A stretch of 64,000 nucleotides of DNA from an uncultured Bacteroidales bacterium (GTDB taxonomy: Bacteria; Bacteroidota; Bacteroidia; Bacteroidales; UBA932), in the NCBI GenBank assembly GCA_900318015.1, contig ONJB01000007.1, positions 93,464 through 157,463 on the forward strand, given 5' to 3'. Shown one piece after another: positions 50,081 through 59,022 of the stretch (position 1 is the first letter of the stretch; every line of letters begins with the position of its first letter). A program made the position numbers and the translations under genes. The notes under the pieces are model-generated. The model ran no database searches. It worked only from the letters and a program-made list of their open reading frames with translations, and was not told where the DNA came from.

Positions 50081-51049
50081 TTGGCACAGAAACAGGGCAA
50101 ATATATCCTGAACCCCGAGACGCTCGTCGTCGAATTGAAGGGGAAGAAGAAGCACCGGCTGCTGAAGACGCTCGTCGTCCTGGCGGCCGGGGCCTTGCTG
50201 TTCGTGCTGTACATGGTGCTGAGCGTATGGGTGCTGGGCATGGACCTGCCCAAGACGGCGGTCCTGCGGCGGCAGAATGCCGACTGGCAGTCCCGCCTGG
50301 AGCAGATGGGCGCCCGCCTGGACCGCGACGAGGAGGTGATGTCCCTGCTGGAAGTGCGGGACGACCGCATCTACCGGTCGGTGTACGGCGAGGACGAGAT
50401 TCCGGCGGCCGTGCGGAACGCGGGGATCGGCGGGAACAACCGCTATCCCGCGCTGGCGGTGCTGGACCGCAGCCATATCCTGCGTCGGACGGCCCTGCGG
50501 CTGGACCGCCTGGAAAAGCGCGCCTATGTGCAGTCCAAGTCCTATGACGACATCTTCGCCCTGGCCCAGGTGGCGGGCGACAAGGCCTCGCACATCCCGG
50601 CGATCCCGCCGATGAGCACCGCGCCGGGCTCCTTCCACCTCTCCAGCCCCTTCGGCTATCGCAGCGACCCGATTACGGGCGCGAGCAAGATGCACACGGG
50701 CATGGACTTCTCCTGCGATCCGGGCAATCCCATCTATGCGACGGGGGACGGCACGGTGATCCTCGTGGAAAGCGATTTCTACGGCTATGGCAACCACATC
50801 GAGGTGGACCATGGCTTCGGTTACGTGTCTCGGTATTCACACCTGGCCGACATGTTCGCCTATGTGGGGCAGAAGGTCCGCCGCGGTGACTGCATCGCCC
50901 TGAGCGGCAAGTCGGGCCGTGTCACCGGTCCGCACCTGCATTACGAGATCCTGTACCGGAACGACTTCGTGAATCCGTCCGCGTACATGGACCTGGACAT
51001 TTCACCCGAGGACTATGCCGCCATGGTCCGTAAACCTGCCGGCCGATGA
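50081..51049 (+). CDS. Membrane-anchored M23 peptidoglycan endopeptidase, TTG start
   Basis: This 322-residue protein has one membrane segment at about residues 28-50 and a periplasmic C-terminal LytM domain. All zinc ligands are visible: His and Asp in MHTGMDF and the HxH in GPHLHYE, so it should be an active endopeptidase. A TTG start is required to keep the conserved MAQKQGKYILNPETL start after the promoter. The middle part is helical and rich in charged residues. It overlaps the next gene, a paralogue, by 4 nt. Such pairs trim or activate peptidoglycan hydrolysis at the envelope. Confidence 0.9.
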   Translation: MAQKQGKYILNPETLVVELKGKKKHRLLKTLVVLAAGALLFVLYMVLSVWVLGMDLPKTAVLRRQNADWQSRLEQMGARLDRDEEVMSLLEVRDDRIYRSVYGEDEIPAAVRNAGIGGNNRYPALAVLDRSHILRRTALRLDRLEKRAYVQSKSYDDIFALAQVAGDKASHIPAIPPMSTAPGSFHLSSPFGYRSDPITGASKMHTGMDFSCDPGNPIYATGDGTVILVESDFYGYGNHIEVDHGFGYVSRYSHLADMFAYVGQKVRRGDCIALSGKSGRVTGPHLHYEILYRNDFVNPSAYMDLDISPEDYAAMVRKPAGR

Positions 51050-51963
51050 AAACGAAGGGAAAGGTCAATGCAACGCGCCGGCGCCTCGGAAAGGCCCTGC
51101 GCTACCTGGCGGGGACGGTGACGGCGGCCATCGGGTTCTATGTGCTGTTCTCCCTGCTGTTCTCCACGGAGGAAGAACGGCGGCTCCAGCAGGAGAATGA
51201 CCTGTATGCGACTTATTACCAGGAACTTCGGGAAAAGGAACGCCTGGTTACCGACGTGGTGGAAGGCCTGGAGGTGCGGGACGACGCCCTGTACCGCCGG
51301 ATTTTCGAGACGGAGGCTCCTTCGGTGGACGCCGTCACGGCCGCCGACGTGATCAGCGTGAGCGATTCCCTGTCCGAGAGCTTCTACCTGTCCTATTCCG
51401 CCTCCAAGAGCGAGAGTCTCCGGATGATGGCGCAGAACGTGGAGGAGAACTTCCGGGAGATCTACCGCCTGATGGCGGCCCGGAAGGACAGCATTCCGCC
51501 GCTCACCCTGCCGATCGAAGGGATGTCCTATGTCCAGACCGGCGCCTCGGTGGGCCTCAAGCACAATCCGCTGTACAAGGTGGACATCCAGCACGACGGC
51601 ATCGACCTCATCGCCCCGCAGGGGAGTGTGGTCAAGGCGGCGGCCGACGGGGTGGTCCGCAACGTGATCCGCTCCAACAAGGGTCTCGGCAACATCGTGG
51701 AAATCGACCATAAGAACGGGTATGTCACGCGGTATGCCCTCCTCGGAGACATCAGCGTCCCGCAGGGGAGGAGTGTCAAGCGGGGACAGAAAATCGGCAC
51801 CGTAGGTATCTCTTCGACCACTTTCGCGCCCCATCTGCACTATGAGGTCCTGCGGGGCGGAAAGGCGCTGGACCCGGTGAACTTCCTGTTCGCTTCCGTG
51901 GATCCGGACGAGTACGCGAAAATGCTGTACATGTCCGTGAGCACGCGGCAGTCGATGGATTGA
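51046..51963 (+). CDS. Second membrane-anchored M23 peptidase
   Basis: This 305-residue paralogue of the preceding protein has a membrane segment at about residues 20-40, a coiled-coil stretch (EEERRLQQENDLYATYYQEL) and a LytM domain with QHDGIDLIAP (His and Asp ligands) and APHLHYEV (HxH). Catalytic ligands are complete. It is translationally coupled to the upstream gene by ATGA. The two enzymes share the VRDD(A/R)(L/I)YR motif before the catalytic domain, so they arose by tandem duplication. Confidence 0.9.
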   Translation: MKTKGKVNATRRRLGKALRYLAGTVTAAIGFYVLFSLLFSTEEERRLQQENDLYATYYQELREKERLVTDVVEGLEVRDDALYRRIFETEAPSVDAVTAADVISVSDSLSESFYLSYSASKSESLRMMAQNVEENFREIYRLMAARKDSIPPLTLPIEGMSYVQTGASVGLKHNPLYKVDIQHDGIDLIAPQGSVVKAAADGVVRNVIRSNKGLGNIVEIDHKNGYVTRYALLGDISVPQGRSVKRGQKIGTVGISSTTFAPHLHYEVLRGGKALDPVNFLFASVDPDEYAKMLYMSVSTRQSMD

Positions 51964-51972
51964 TTTTTTTAT

Positions 51973-51980
51973 TATATTTG
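51973..51980 (+). promoter_or_regulatory. -7 box for the MerR-type gene
   Basis: TATATTTG, 21 nt before the ATG, in an AT-rich gap of 38 nt. Confidence 0.5.
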
Positions 51981-52001
51981 TAGGAATAACACTCTTACAC
52001 C

Positions 52002-52319
52002 ATGGCCAAGCTGTTATACACGATGGGCGAAGTGGCCGAACGGCTCGGGGAGAGCACGTCGGCCGTCCGCTACTGGAGCAACTACTTCGAGAAATTCATC
52101 AAGCCTTCCCGCAACGCCAAGGGCAACCGCCTTTTCCATCCGGAGGACGTGGAAACCCTCGAACAGATCCAGTTCCTCGTGAAGAAGCAGGGAATGACCC
52201 TGGATGGGGCTCAGGCCCGTCTCACGGAGGACCGCCGCAGCGTGGAGAAGCGCGTGAAGACCCTGAATTCCCTGAAGGAGATCCGGGCCCGTCTGGTAGA
52301 GGTGAGGAAGAGCCTATGA
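52002..52319 (+). CDS. MerR-family DNA-binding protein
   Basis: This 105-residue protein has a MerR helix-turn-helix at residues 4-35 (YTMGEVAERLGESTSAVRYW), the wing (FIKPSRNAKGNRLFHPEDVETL) and a short helical tail. There is no cysteine-rich or ligand-binding C-domain, so it is likely a constitutive or partner-dependent regulator. The Bacteroidetes set usually has one such gene near nif3, and here it overlaps that gene by 4 nt. Confidence 0.9.
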   Translation: MAKLLYTMGEVAERLGESTSAVRYWSNYFEKFIKPSRNAKGNRLFHPEDVETLEQIQFLVKKQGMTLDGAQARLTEDRRSVEKRVKTLNSLKEIRARLVEVRKSL

Positions 52320-53089
52320 CAGTCCGCGACATCGTAGAAGCCATCGAGCAGTTCGCGCCCCTGTCCATCCAGGAAGGATGGGACAACAGCGGGCTTTGCA
52401 TCGGCGCGCCCGGGGACGAGGTCCATGGCGTCCTCGTCGGTTTCGACTGCACGCCGGAACTCATCGACGAAGCCGTGGAGAAAGGCTGCGACATGGTCGT
52501 AACCCATCATCCGCTGATTTTCAAGGGATTGAAGCGCATCCAGGGCGGGGACCCCGTCTCTGATGCGGTGATCAAGGCCGTCCGGGCGGGCGTCGCGGTC
52601 TATGCGGCGCACACCACGGCGGACAAGGTGATCGCCGGGGTGAGCGGGGCGATGGCCCGCCGCCTGGGCCTTTCGGACATCGCCGTGATGGAGGACGAAG
52701 GCGGCTACGGCCTCGGCGCCGTAGGCACGCTTCCGCACCCGATGACGGGGGAGGAGGCCATCGCCTATGTCAAGGAAAAGTTCGGCCTGCAGGTCGTCCG
52801 CGCCTCGAAGCCCGTCGCCCGGGTGGAAAAGGTGGCGATGTGCGGCGGGGCCGGCGGATCGGAGATCGACGCGGCCCGCGCCACGGGCGCCCAGCTGTAC
52901 ATTTCTGGCGACGTCTCCTACCACAACTTCTTCACGCCGGACGGTTTCATGGTGCTGGACATCGGCCACTTCGAGAGCGAAGTGGACATCGTGGAGATAT
53001 TATGTAAGGTAATCCGCGAAAAATTTCCTACCTTTGCAGTTCGCATCAGCGACAACCTCGGACGGAGCAATCCGGTCCGATACTATTGA
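52316..53089 (+). CDS. Nif3/YbgI-family dinuclear metal-centre protein
   Basis: This 257-residue protein shows the Nif3 ligands: VVTHHPLIF (two His), AAHTTADK (His, Asp) and IGHFESEVD (His, Glu). It is of the short type without the PII-like insert. Family members bind two metals; some act as GTP cyclohydrolase I type 1B-like proteins, but the function is unsettled. The start overlaps the MerR gene. The promoter of the next gene lies inside its last 60 bases. Confidence 0.92.
   Translation: MTVRDIVEAIEQFAPLSIQEGWDNSGLCIGAPGDEVHGVLVGFDCTPELIDEAVEKGCDMVVTHHPLIFKGLKRIQGGDPVSDAVIKAVRAGVAVYAAHTTADKVIAGVSGAMARRLGLSDIAVMEDEGGYGLGAVGTLPHPMTGEEAIAYVKEKFGLQVVRASKPVARVEKVAMCGGAGGSEIDAARATGAQLYISGDVSYHNFFTPDGFMVLDIGHFESEVDIVEILCKVIREKFPTFAVRISDNLGRSNPVRYY
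53029..53036 (+). promoter_or_regulatory. -7 box inside the Nif3 gene for the next gene
   Basis: TACCTTTG overlaps the 3' coding end of the Nif3 gene, 83 nt before the start of the zinc-ribbon protein. Confidence 0.45.
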
Positions 53090-53119
53090 ATACGATAAAT
53101 CGATTTATACAAGACCCTT

Positions 53120-53935
53120 ATGGCAACCAAGAAAACCGTCAAGAAGGTGGATGCTCCGATCGACCAGCACGAGACTTTCGTCTCCCTGCAGAAGACTTTC
53201 GCCGACTCCGAGATGAGCGTCTCCGAGAAGCTCAAGACCCTGTATGAACTCCAGGCGGCCGACTCCGAGATGGACAAGATCATCCAGCTCCGCGGCGAAC
53301 TCCCCGCCGAGGTCGAAGTCCTCGAGAACGAGATCGCCGACCTCAAGGCCCGTTCCGCCCAGCTCGCCGCCGTCATCGAGCAGCTGAACCGGAACATCGC
53401 CGACGCGAAGCTCTCCATCGCCGAGCACGAAAGCACCGTGGAGAAGTACCAGCGCCAGCTCGAGACCATCACCAACAGCCGCGAGTACGATTCCCTGAAC
53501 AAGGAGATCGAGAACCAGGACCTCCTGCGCCAGATCGACGAGAAGAACATCACCGACACCCGTTACGAGATTGCCGCCCGCAAGGCCGACCTCGAGGACC
53601 TCAAGGACCATATCACCATCCGTACCGAGGACCTGAAGGCCAAGAAGGACGAGCTCGCCGTGATCGTCGAGTCCACCGCCAAGGAAGAGGCCGTCCTGCA
53701 GGAGCGCCGCGACGCCTGCGCCGCGAAGATCGACGCCCGTACGATGAGCGCTTACGAGCGCATCCGCCAGAGCGTGCACAACCACCTCGCCGTGGTCTCC
53801 GTGTACAACGGCAACGCCTGCGGCGGCTGCTTCAACACCATCACCCCGCAGCGCCTGGTGGAGATCGCCTCCAACAGCAAGCTCATCATCTGCGAGCACT
53901 GCGGCCGCATCATCATCAACCCGGATTTCGAATAG
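53120..53935 (+). CDS. Coiled-coil C4-type zinc-ribbon protein (DUF164/CT398-like)
   Basis: This is a 271-residue protein with a long antiparallel coiled coil (about residues 45-205) and a C-terminal zinc ribbon with CGGC at about 234-237 and CEHC near 259-262. This is the CT398/DUF164 layout, proposed to act in flagellar or secretion-linked trafficking or nucleic-acid handling in other bacteria; its function in Bacteroidetes is unknown. The N-terminus is short and basic (MATKKTVKKVD). It is followed after 12 nt by dnaB. Confidence 0.9.
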   Translation: MATKKTVKKVDAPIDQHETFVSLQKTFADSEMSVSEKLKTLYELQAADSEMDKIIQLRGELPAEVEVLENEIADLKARSAQLAAVIEQLNRNIADAKLSIAEHESTVEKYQRQLETITNSREYDSLNKEIENQDLLRQIDEKNITDTRYEIAARKADLEDLKDHITIRTEDLKAKKDELAVIVESTAKEEAVLQERRDACAAKIDARTMSAYERIRQSVHNHLAVVSVYNGNACGGCFNTITPQRLVEIASNSKLIICEHCGRIIINPDFE

Positions 53936-53947
53936 TCCCTCCGCCCC

Positions 53948-55429
53948 ATGCCTGAGTATTCCCGGAAAAAGAAAGATCAGGCAGTCAATCTGGAGACCCT
54001 GATGGGGAACAAGCCCCCGCAGGCCCTGGATGTAGAAGCGGCTGTCCTGGGAGCGATGCTCGTGGAACCGTCGACCATCGACGAGTCCATGGAGGAGCTC
54101 ACTGCGTCCTGCTTCTATGATCCCAAGCACCGGATGATCTTCGAGGCGATGTCCGCGCTCGTGAACGAGCACGTGTCCATCGACCTCATCTCCGTGTCCG
54201 AGAAGCTCCGCACCCAGGGGAACCTGGAGGCGGTGGGCGGCCCCGTCGTGCTGGCGGACCTGTCGCAGAACATCGGCGCGGCGGCCCACATCGAGTACTA
54301 TCTCAAGATCCTCAAGCAGAAGACCATCCAGCGCGACCTGATCACGGCCTCCTACGAGATCCTCCGGGAGTCGTTCGACGAGACGGTCATCGTGGACAAC
54401 CTCATCGACGACGCGCAGACGAAAGTCTTCCAGGCCATCCAGACCAACGACAAGCACGACGTCAAGGACATCGGCTCCATCATCAACTCGGTGATGGACA
54501 ACCTGCAGGAACTGCAGAAGATCACCGGTCCTTCCGGCGTCCCCAGCGGCTATCCCTCCATCGACCGGGTCACCCAGGGCTGGCAGAAGTCGGACCTCAT
54601 CATCCTGGCGGCCCGTCCGTCCGTGGGTAAGACGGCCTTCGCCTTGAACATCGCCCGCAACGCGGCGGTGGACCACAACATGCCGGTGGCCGTGTTCTCC
54701 CTGGAGATGTCGGCCGACCAGCTGGGCAAGCGTCTGATCACCACTGAATCCGGCCTCTCCGGCGAGAAGATCCGGGGCGGCGTGAAGCTGGAGCCCTTCG
54801 AGTGGGAGCAGCTCGAGTACACCCTCAAGCGCCTGGCCAAGGCGCCGCTGTACATCGACGACACCCCGGGCATTCCCATCATGGAATTCCGCGCCAAGGC
54901 GAAACGGCTCGTGAAGCAGAAGCAGGTCCGCCTGATCGTGGTGGACTACCTCCAGCTGATGCAGGGCCCGGTGGAACTCCGCGGTCTCCGCGAGCAGGAA
55001 GTCGCCGCCATCTCCCGTACCCTCAAGGCCACGGCCAAGGAACTGAACATCCCGATCATCGCCCTCTCGCAGCTGTCCCGCGATGTGGTCAAGCGTACCG
55101 GCGGCCTCGGAAAGCCGCAGTTGAGCGACCTCCGCGAGTCCGGCTCCATCGAACAGGACGCCGACATGGTCATTTTCATCCACCGTCCGGAGTTCACCGG
55201 CATGTCCGAAGACCCGGCCGACAAGGAAAAGGCATGGATTGTGATAGCAAAGCACAGAAACGGCGAAGTATGCGACATCGAGATGAAATACAAGTCCGGG
55301 CAGGTCAAGTTCGTGGAACCCGACCAGTCGCTGGACATCCAGGCGCAGCGCCCCTATGTGAGCGCGGCCAGCGAACCGGTGAAAACCGACGACGGATACA
55401 ACTTCGAAGACGCCAACCAACCCTTCTGA
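53948..55429 (+). CDS. dnaB: Replicative DNA helicase DnaB
   Basis: This 493-residue hexameric helicase unwinds DNA ahead of the replication fork. The N-domain (about 20-170) has PPQALDVEAAVLGAMLVEP; the RecA-like domain carries Walker A AARPSVGKTAFALN near residue 220, the Walker B region LIVVDYLQLMQG, and the C-terminal SQLSRDVVKRTGG and RESGSIEQDADMV motifs with the R-finger. No intein is present. It heads a compact gene run leading to rnf; its stop overlaps the next start (ATGATG). Confidence 0.97.
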   Translation: MPEYSRKKKDQAVNLETLMGNKPPQALDVEAAVLGAMLVEPSTIDESMEELTASCFYDPKHRMIFEAMSALVNEHVSIDLISVSEKLRTQGNLEAVGGPVVLADLSQNIGAAAHIEYYLKILKQKTIQRDLITASYEILRESFDETVIVDNLIDDAQTKVFQAIQTNDKHDVKDIGSIINSVMDNLQELQKITGPSGVPSGYPSIDRVTQGWQKSDLIILAARPSVGKTAFALNIARNAAVDHNMPVAVFSLEMSADQLGKRLITTESGLSGEKIRGGVKLEPFEWEQLEYTLKRLAKAPLYIDDTPGIPIMEFRAKAKRLVKQKQVRLIVVDYLQLMQGPVELRGLREQEVAAISRTLKATAKELNIPIIALSQLSRDVVKRTGGLGKPQLSDLRESGSIEQDADMVIFIHRPEFTGMSEDPADKEKAWIVIAKHRNGEVCDIEMKYKSGQVKFVEPDQSLDIQAQRPYVSAASEPVKTDDGYNFEDANQPF

Positions 55430-56283
55430 TGATGAAAACCCTCCGCATATTCCTCCTCTCCGCCCTCCTGCTGGGGGCCGGGGCCGCCGCATCCGCGCAG
55501 AATGCCCGGTGCCTCCCCGCCCGCACCGACGGAGTCGATCCTTACAAGGATGGTGAGAAGATCGTCTTCAACGTCTCCTACAACTGGCATGCGGTCCAGA
55601 CCGACGTGGCGAAGGCCAACCTGACGGCCGACCAGACGACCCTGAACGGGGAGAAGGTCTGGCACACGGCCCTCACGATGAAGACGGCCCCGTTCTTCGA
55701 CGTGTTCTTCAAGATCCGGGAGAGCTTCGAGTCCTGGTTCGGCCTGAAGGGCGTCGAGCCCCGCCGTTTCCTCCGCGAGACGCGGGAAGGGGATTACCAC
55801 TGTATCAACGACTACCGCTACGACCACGCGGCGAAGACCATCCATGCCCATCTGGAGTACTGGGACAAGGAGAAGGTCGATATGGACATTCCTTTCGGGG
55901 ACTGCACCTATGACGTTACCTCCCTCTTCTACTATGCCCGCCGGATGGACTATGCGAACCTCAAGCCCGGGACGGTGTACAAGATTTCCTTTGCCATCGA
56001 CCGGGAAGTGCAGACGGTGAACCTGACCTACCGCGGCCAGGAGAACAAGTATATCAAGGGCGTCGGCACCATCGCCACCCGGAAGTTCGGGCTTTCGCTC
56101 AAGAAGGGCGAGGTGTTCGAGGGGAACGAGGATGCGATCCTGTGGTTCTCCGACGATGACAACCGGCTCCCCGTCGCCTTCATGGCGCCGCTCAAGGTGG
56201 GCGCGATGAACGGCCGGCTCGCCTCCTACGAGGGACTGGCCCATGACTTTACCGCCCTCATTTCCACCAAGCGCGTCAAATGA
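55429..56283 (+). CDS. Periplasmic DUF3108-family protein
   Basis: This 284-residue exported protein has signal MMKTLRIFLLSALLLGAGAAASAQ. Family features are YKDGEKIVFNVSYNWHAVQ near the mature N-terminus, PFFDVFFKIRESFESWF and the late VFEGNEDAILWFSDDDNRLPV. DUF3108 proteins are common beta-rich periplasmic proteins of unknown role, sometimes placed near envelope genes. The first of two adjacent ATG codons overlaps the dnaB stop. It overlaps the RseC-like gene by 4 nt. Confidence 0.88.
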   Translation: MMKTLRIFLLSALLLGAGAAASAQNARCLPARTDGVDPYKDGEKIVFNVSYNWHAVQTDVAKANLTADQTTLNGEKVWHTALTMKTAPFFDVFFKIRESFESWFGLKGVEPRRFLRETREGDYHCINDYRYDHAAKTIHAHLEYWDKEKVDMDIPFGDCTYDVTSLFYYARRMDYANLKPGTVYKISFAIDREVQTVNLTYRGQENKYIKGVGTIATRKFGLSLKKGEVFEGNEDAILWFSDDDNRLPVAFMAPLKVGAMNGRLASYEGLAHDFTALISTKRVK

Positions 56284-56693
56284 AGGAACAAGTGATGCAT
56301 ACCGGTCAGGTCGTGTCGATGACGCCCCAGACGACGACGGTTCGGATCGTCTCGCATTCGGCCTGCTCGGAATGCCATGCCGCCGGCCTGTGCGGCCTTT
56401 CCGAATACACCGAAAAAGCCATTGAAGTACCCACCAGCCCCTCCGCCACCTACGGTGTCGGGGACGAGGTGAAGGTGGTGCTGAAGGCGTCCATGGGCTT
56501 CAAGGCCGTCTGGCTCGCCTATTTCCTCCCGCTGGTCGTCCTGCTGGCCGTCGCGCTCGGGCTCATCGCCCTGGGCGTGGGCGAAGTCGCGGCCGGCCTT
56601 GCCGGGCTCGGCGCCGTGGCACTCTACTATCTGGTCCTGTGGCTGTTCCGGGACCGGCTCCGGAATGAATACATTTTTACGATTCAACCATAA
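56280..56693 (+). CDS. RseC/SoxR-reducing-system family membrane protein
   Basis: This 137-residue protein has an N-terminal soluble part with conserved cysteines (HSACSECHAAGLCGLSEY) and two transmembrane helices (about residues 78-96 and 100-122). RseC proteins are linked with Rnf complexes in many bacteria, where they help in electron delivery (SoxR reduction in E. coli). It overlaps the DUF3108 gene by ATGA and stands 18 nt before rnfB, which supports that link. Confidence 0.9.
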   Translation: MKEQVMHTGQVVSMTPQTTTVRIVSHSACSECHAAGLCGLSEYTEKAIEVPTSPSATYGVGDEVKVVLKASMGFKAVWLAYFLPLVVLLAVALGLIALGVGEVAAGLAGLGAVALYYLVLWLFRDRLRNEYIFTIQP

Positions 56694-56711
56694 ACTTTTA
56701 ACCAAACTCAT

Positions 56712-57650
56712 ATGACCAACACTGTCATCTGGACCATAGCGATCATCACGGTGCTCGGCGTGTTGCTTGCGCTCGTCCTCTACCTGGTGGCGAAGAAGTT
56801 CAAGGTGGAGGAGGATCCCCGCATCGACGAGGTCGAGAAAGTGATGCCCGGCGCGAACTGCGGCGGCTGCGGCTTTGCCGGCTGCCGGGCGTTCGCCGAG
56901 GCGGCGGTGAAGTCTCCGGACCTGGAAGGCATCTTCTGCCCGGTAGGCGGCAACGACGTCATGGCGCAGGTCGCCTCCATCCTCGGCTTCGAGGTCAAGG
57001 CCAAGGCGCCCGAGGTGGCCGTCGTCCGTTGCAACGGGACCTGTGAGGCCCGTCCGCGCGTGAACGAGTACGACGGATTCGCCACCTGCGCCGTGAAGGC
57101 CGCCCTCTATGCGGGCGACACGGCCTGCGCGTTTGGCTGCCTGGGTTGCGGCGACTGCGTCGCGGCCTGCCAGTTCGGGGCCCTGTCCATGGACCCCGCC
57201 ACCGGACTTCCCGTCGTGGACGAGGAGAAATGCACCGCCTGCGGCGCCTGCGTGAAGGCTTGCCCGAAGCAAATCATTGAACTGCGGCAGAAAGGGCCGC
57301 GCGGCATGCGCGAGTTCGTCTCCTGCGTGAACAAGGACAAGGGCCCCGTTGCGAAGAAGGCCTGTGCCAACGCCTGCATCGGCTGCGGCCTGTGCGCGAA
57401 GACCTGCATCCACGAGGCCATCACCATGGCGGTCAACATCGCCTGGATCGATTCCTACAAGTGCAAGCTCTGCCGCGAGTGTGAGGCCGTGTGCCCGACC
57501 GGCGCCATCCACGGGGTGAACTTCCCGAAGCCCCTGGACAAGGACGCCGTCAAGGCCCGCATCGCCGAAAGGAAGAAGAAAGCGGCGGAAGCGAAAGCTG
57601 CGGAGGCCGCATTAATCGCAGAAGCTGCGAAGGAGGCTGCCCATGAGTAA
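56712..57650 (+). CDS. rnfB: Rnf complex subunit B, ferredoxin-type
   Basis: This 312-residue subunit of the ion-translocating ferredoxin:NAD oxidoreductase accepts electrons from ferredoxin. It has an N-terminal membrane anchor, the NCGGCGFAGCRAFAEA cluster domain, then four 4Fe-4S ferredoxin motifs: CLGCGDCVAAC, CTACGACVKACP, CIGCGLCAKTC and CKLCRECEAVCP. The C-tail is Ala/Lys-rich. The extra ferredoxin pair fits the long RnfB of Bacteroidetes and acetogens. It overlaps rnfC by 8 nt. Confidence 0.96.
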   Translation: MTNTVIWTIAIITVLGVLLALVLYLVAKKFKVEEDPRIDEVEKVMPGANCGGCGFAGCRAFAEAAVKSPDLEGIFCPVGGNDVMAQVASILGFEVKAKAPEVAVVRCNGTCEARPRVNEYDGFATCAVKAALYAGDTACAFGCLGCGDCVAACQFGALSMDPATGLPVVDEEKCTACGACVKACPKQIIELRQKGPRGMREFVSCVNKDKGPVAKKACANACIGCGLCAKTCIHEAITMAVNIAWIDSYKCKLCRECEAVCPTGAIHGVNFPKPLDKDAVKARIAERKKKAAEAKAAEAALIAEAAKEAAHE

Positions 57651-59016
57651 GACTACATTCGCCATCGGCGGAGTCCATCCGCACGACAACAAGCTCGCCC
57701 GCGACTGCCGGACCGAAGTCCTGCCGCCGGCGCCGACCATGTACATCTCCGTCGCCCAGCACCTCGGTGCGCCCGCCCTGCCGGTCGTGGAGGTGGGCGA
57801 CAAGGTGAAAGTGGGCCAGGTCATCGCCGGTCCGGGCGGTTTCGTATCGGCCTACGTCCATTCTCCCGTGTCCGGTACGGTCAAGTCCATCGGCCCCCGC
57901 GCCGACCTGGCCGGCCGTCCCGTCACCCACATCGAGATCGCCGTGGAAGGCGACGAGTGGATGGAGGGTATCGACCTGTCGGACAACCTGATCACCGACA
58001 TCCCCTCCGACAACGCGGCCATCATCGAGAAGATCCACAGCGCCGGTGTCGTCGGCCTCGGCGGCGCGACGTTCCCGACGCACATCAAGCTTTCGCCGCC
58101 TCCGGGCTCCAAGTGCGAACGCATCATCATCAACGGCTGCGAATGCGAGCCGTACCTCACCTCCGACTACCGTGTCCTCCTGGAGAAGGGCGAGCAGGTC
58201 GCCGTGGGCGCCGCCATCATCGCCAAGGTGATGGGGAACGTCCCCTGTACCATCGCCATCGAGGAGAACAAGCCCGAGGCCATCGCCCACATGCGCGAGG
58301 TCGTCGCTAAGCTGGGTTTCAAGACCATCGAGGTGATGGAGCTGAAGATGCGCTACCCGCAGGGCAGTGAGAAGCAGCTCATCGACGCGGTCATGCACCG
58401 CCAGGTTCGTTCCGGCGGCCTGCCGATCTCGGTCGGCGCAGTCGTCCAGAACGTGGGTACCGCCCTCGCCGTGTACGACGCGGTGCAGAAGAACAAGCCC
58501 CTCATCGACAACACCATCACCGTGACGGGCAAGTGCTTCCCGAAGCAGGTGAACCTGCAGGTGCGCGTAGGCACGCCGTTCCGCTATATCATCGATTCCC
58601 TCGGCGGCATGCCGGAGGACGCGGCGAAGGTCATCAGCGGCGGTCCGATGATGGGCAAGGCCATCGCGAACCTGGATGCGACCACGCTCAAGGGCACGAG
58701 CGCCCTCCTCTTCCTCACGGAGAAGGAGACCCGCCGCGCTCCCGAGAGCGCCTGCATCCGCTGCGGCAAGTGCGCCGACGCCTGCCCGATGGGTCTCGAA
58801 CCCTTCCTGCTGCACAAGCTTTCCCGAATCAAGGATGTCGAAGCGCTCGAGGCCAATGCCGCCCAGGACTGCATCGAGTGCGGCTGCTGCCTGTATTCCT
58901 GCCCCGCCCACATCCCGCTGCTGGACATCATCCGCACGGGCAAGGGCCTTGCCCTGGGCGCCATCAAGGCCCGCGCCGCGGCCGCCAAGGCCGCTGCGGA
59001 AGCCGCTAAAAAGTAA
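57643..59016 (+). CDS. rnfC: Rnf complex subunit C, NADH-binding
   Basis: This 457-residue peripheral subunit binds FMN and NAD(H). The glycine-rich VGLGGATFPTHIKL and INGCECEPYLTSDYR motifs form the nucleotide site shared with NuoF. The C-terminus holds two 4Fe-4S motifs, CIRCGKCADACPMG and CIECGCCLYSCPAH, followed by an Ala-rich tail. Order and spacing in the operon are normal (rnfB overlaps, rnfD follows 6 nt later). Confidence 0.96.
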   Translation: MSKTTFAIGGVHPHDNKLARDCRTEVLPPAPTMYISVAQHLGAPALPVVEVGDKVKVGQVIAGPGGFVSAYVHSPVSGTVKSIGPRADLAGRPVTHIEIAVEGDEWMEGIDLSDNLITDIPSDNAAIIEKIHSAGVVGLGGATFPTHIKLSPPPGSKCERIIINGCECEPYLTSDYRVLLEKGEQVAVGAAIIAKVMGNVPCTIAIEENKPEAIAHMREVVAKLGFKTIEVMELKMRYPQGSEKQLIDAVMHRQVRSGGLPISVGAVVQNVGTALAVYDAVQKNKPLIDNTITVTGKCFPKQVNLQVRVGTPFRYIIDSLGGMPEDAAKVISGGPMMGKAIANLDATTLKGTSALLFLTEKETRRAPESACIRCGKCADACPMGLEPFLLHKLSRIKDVEALEANAAQDCIECGCCLYSCPAHIPLLDIIRTGKGLALGAIKARAAAAKAAAEAAKK

Positions 59017-59022
59017 AGGATT

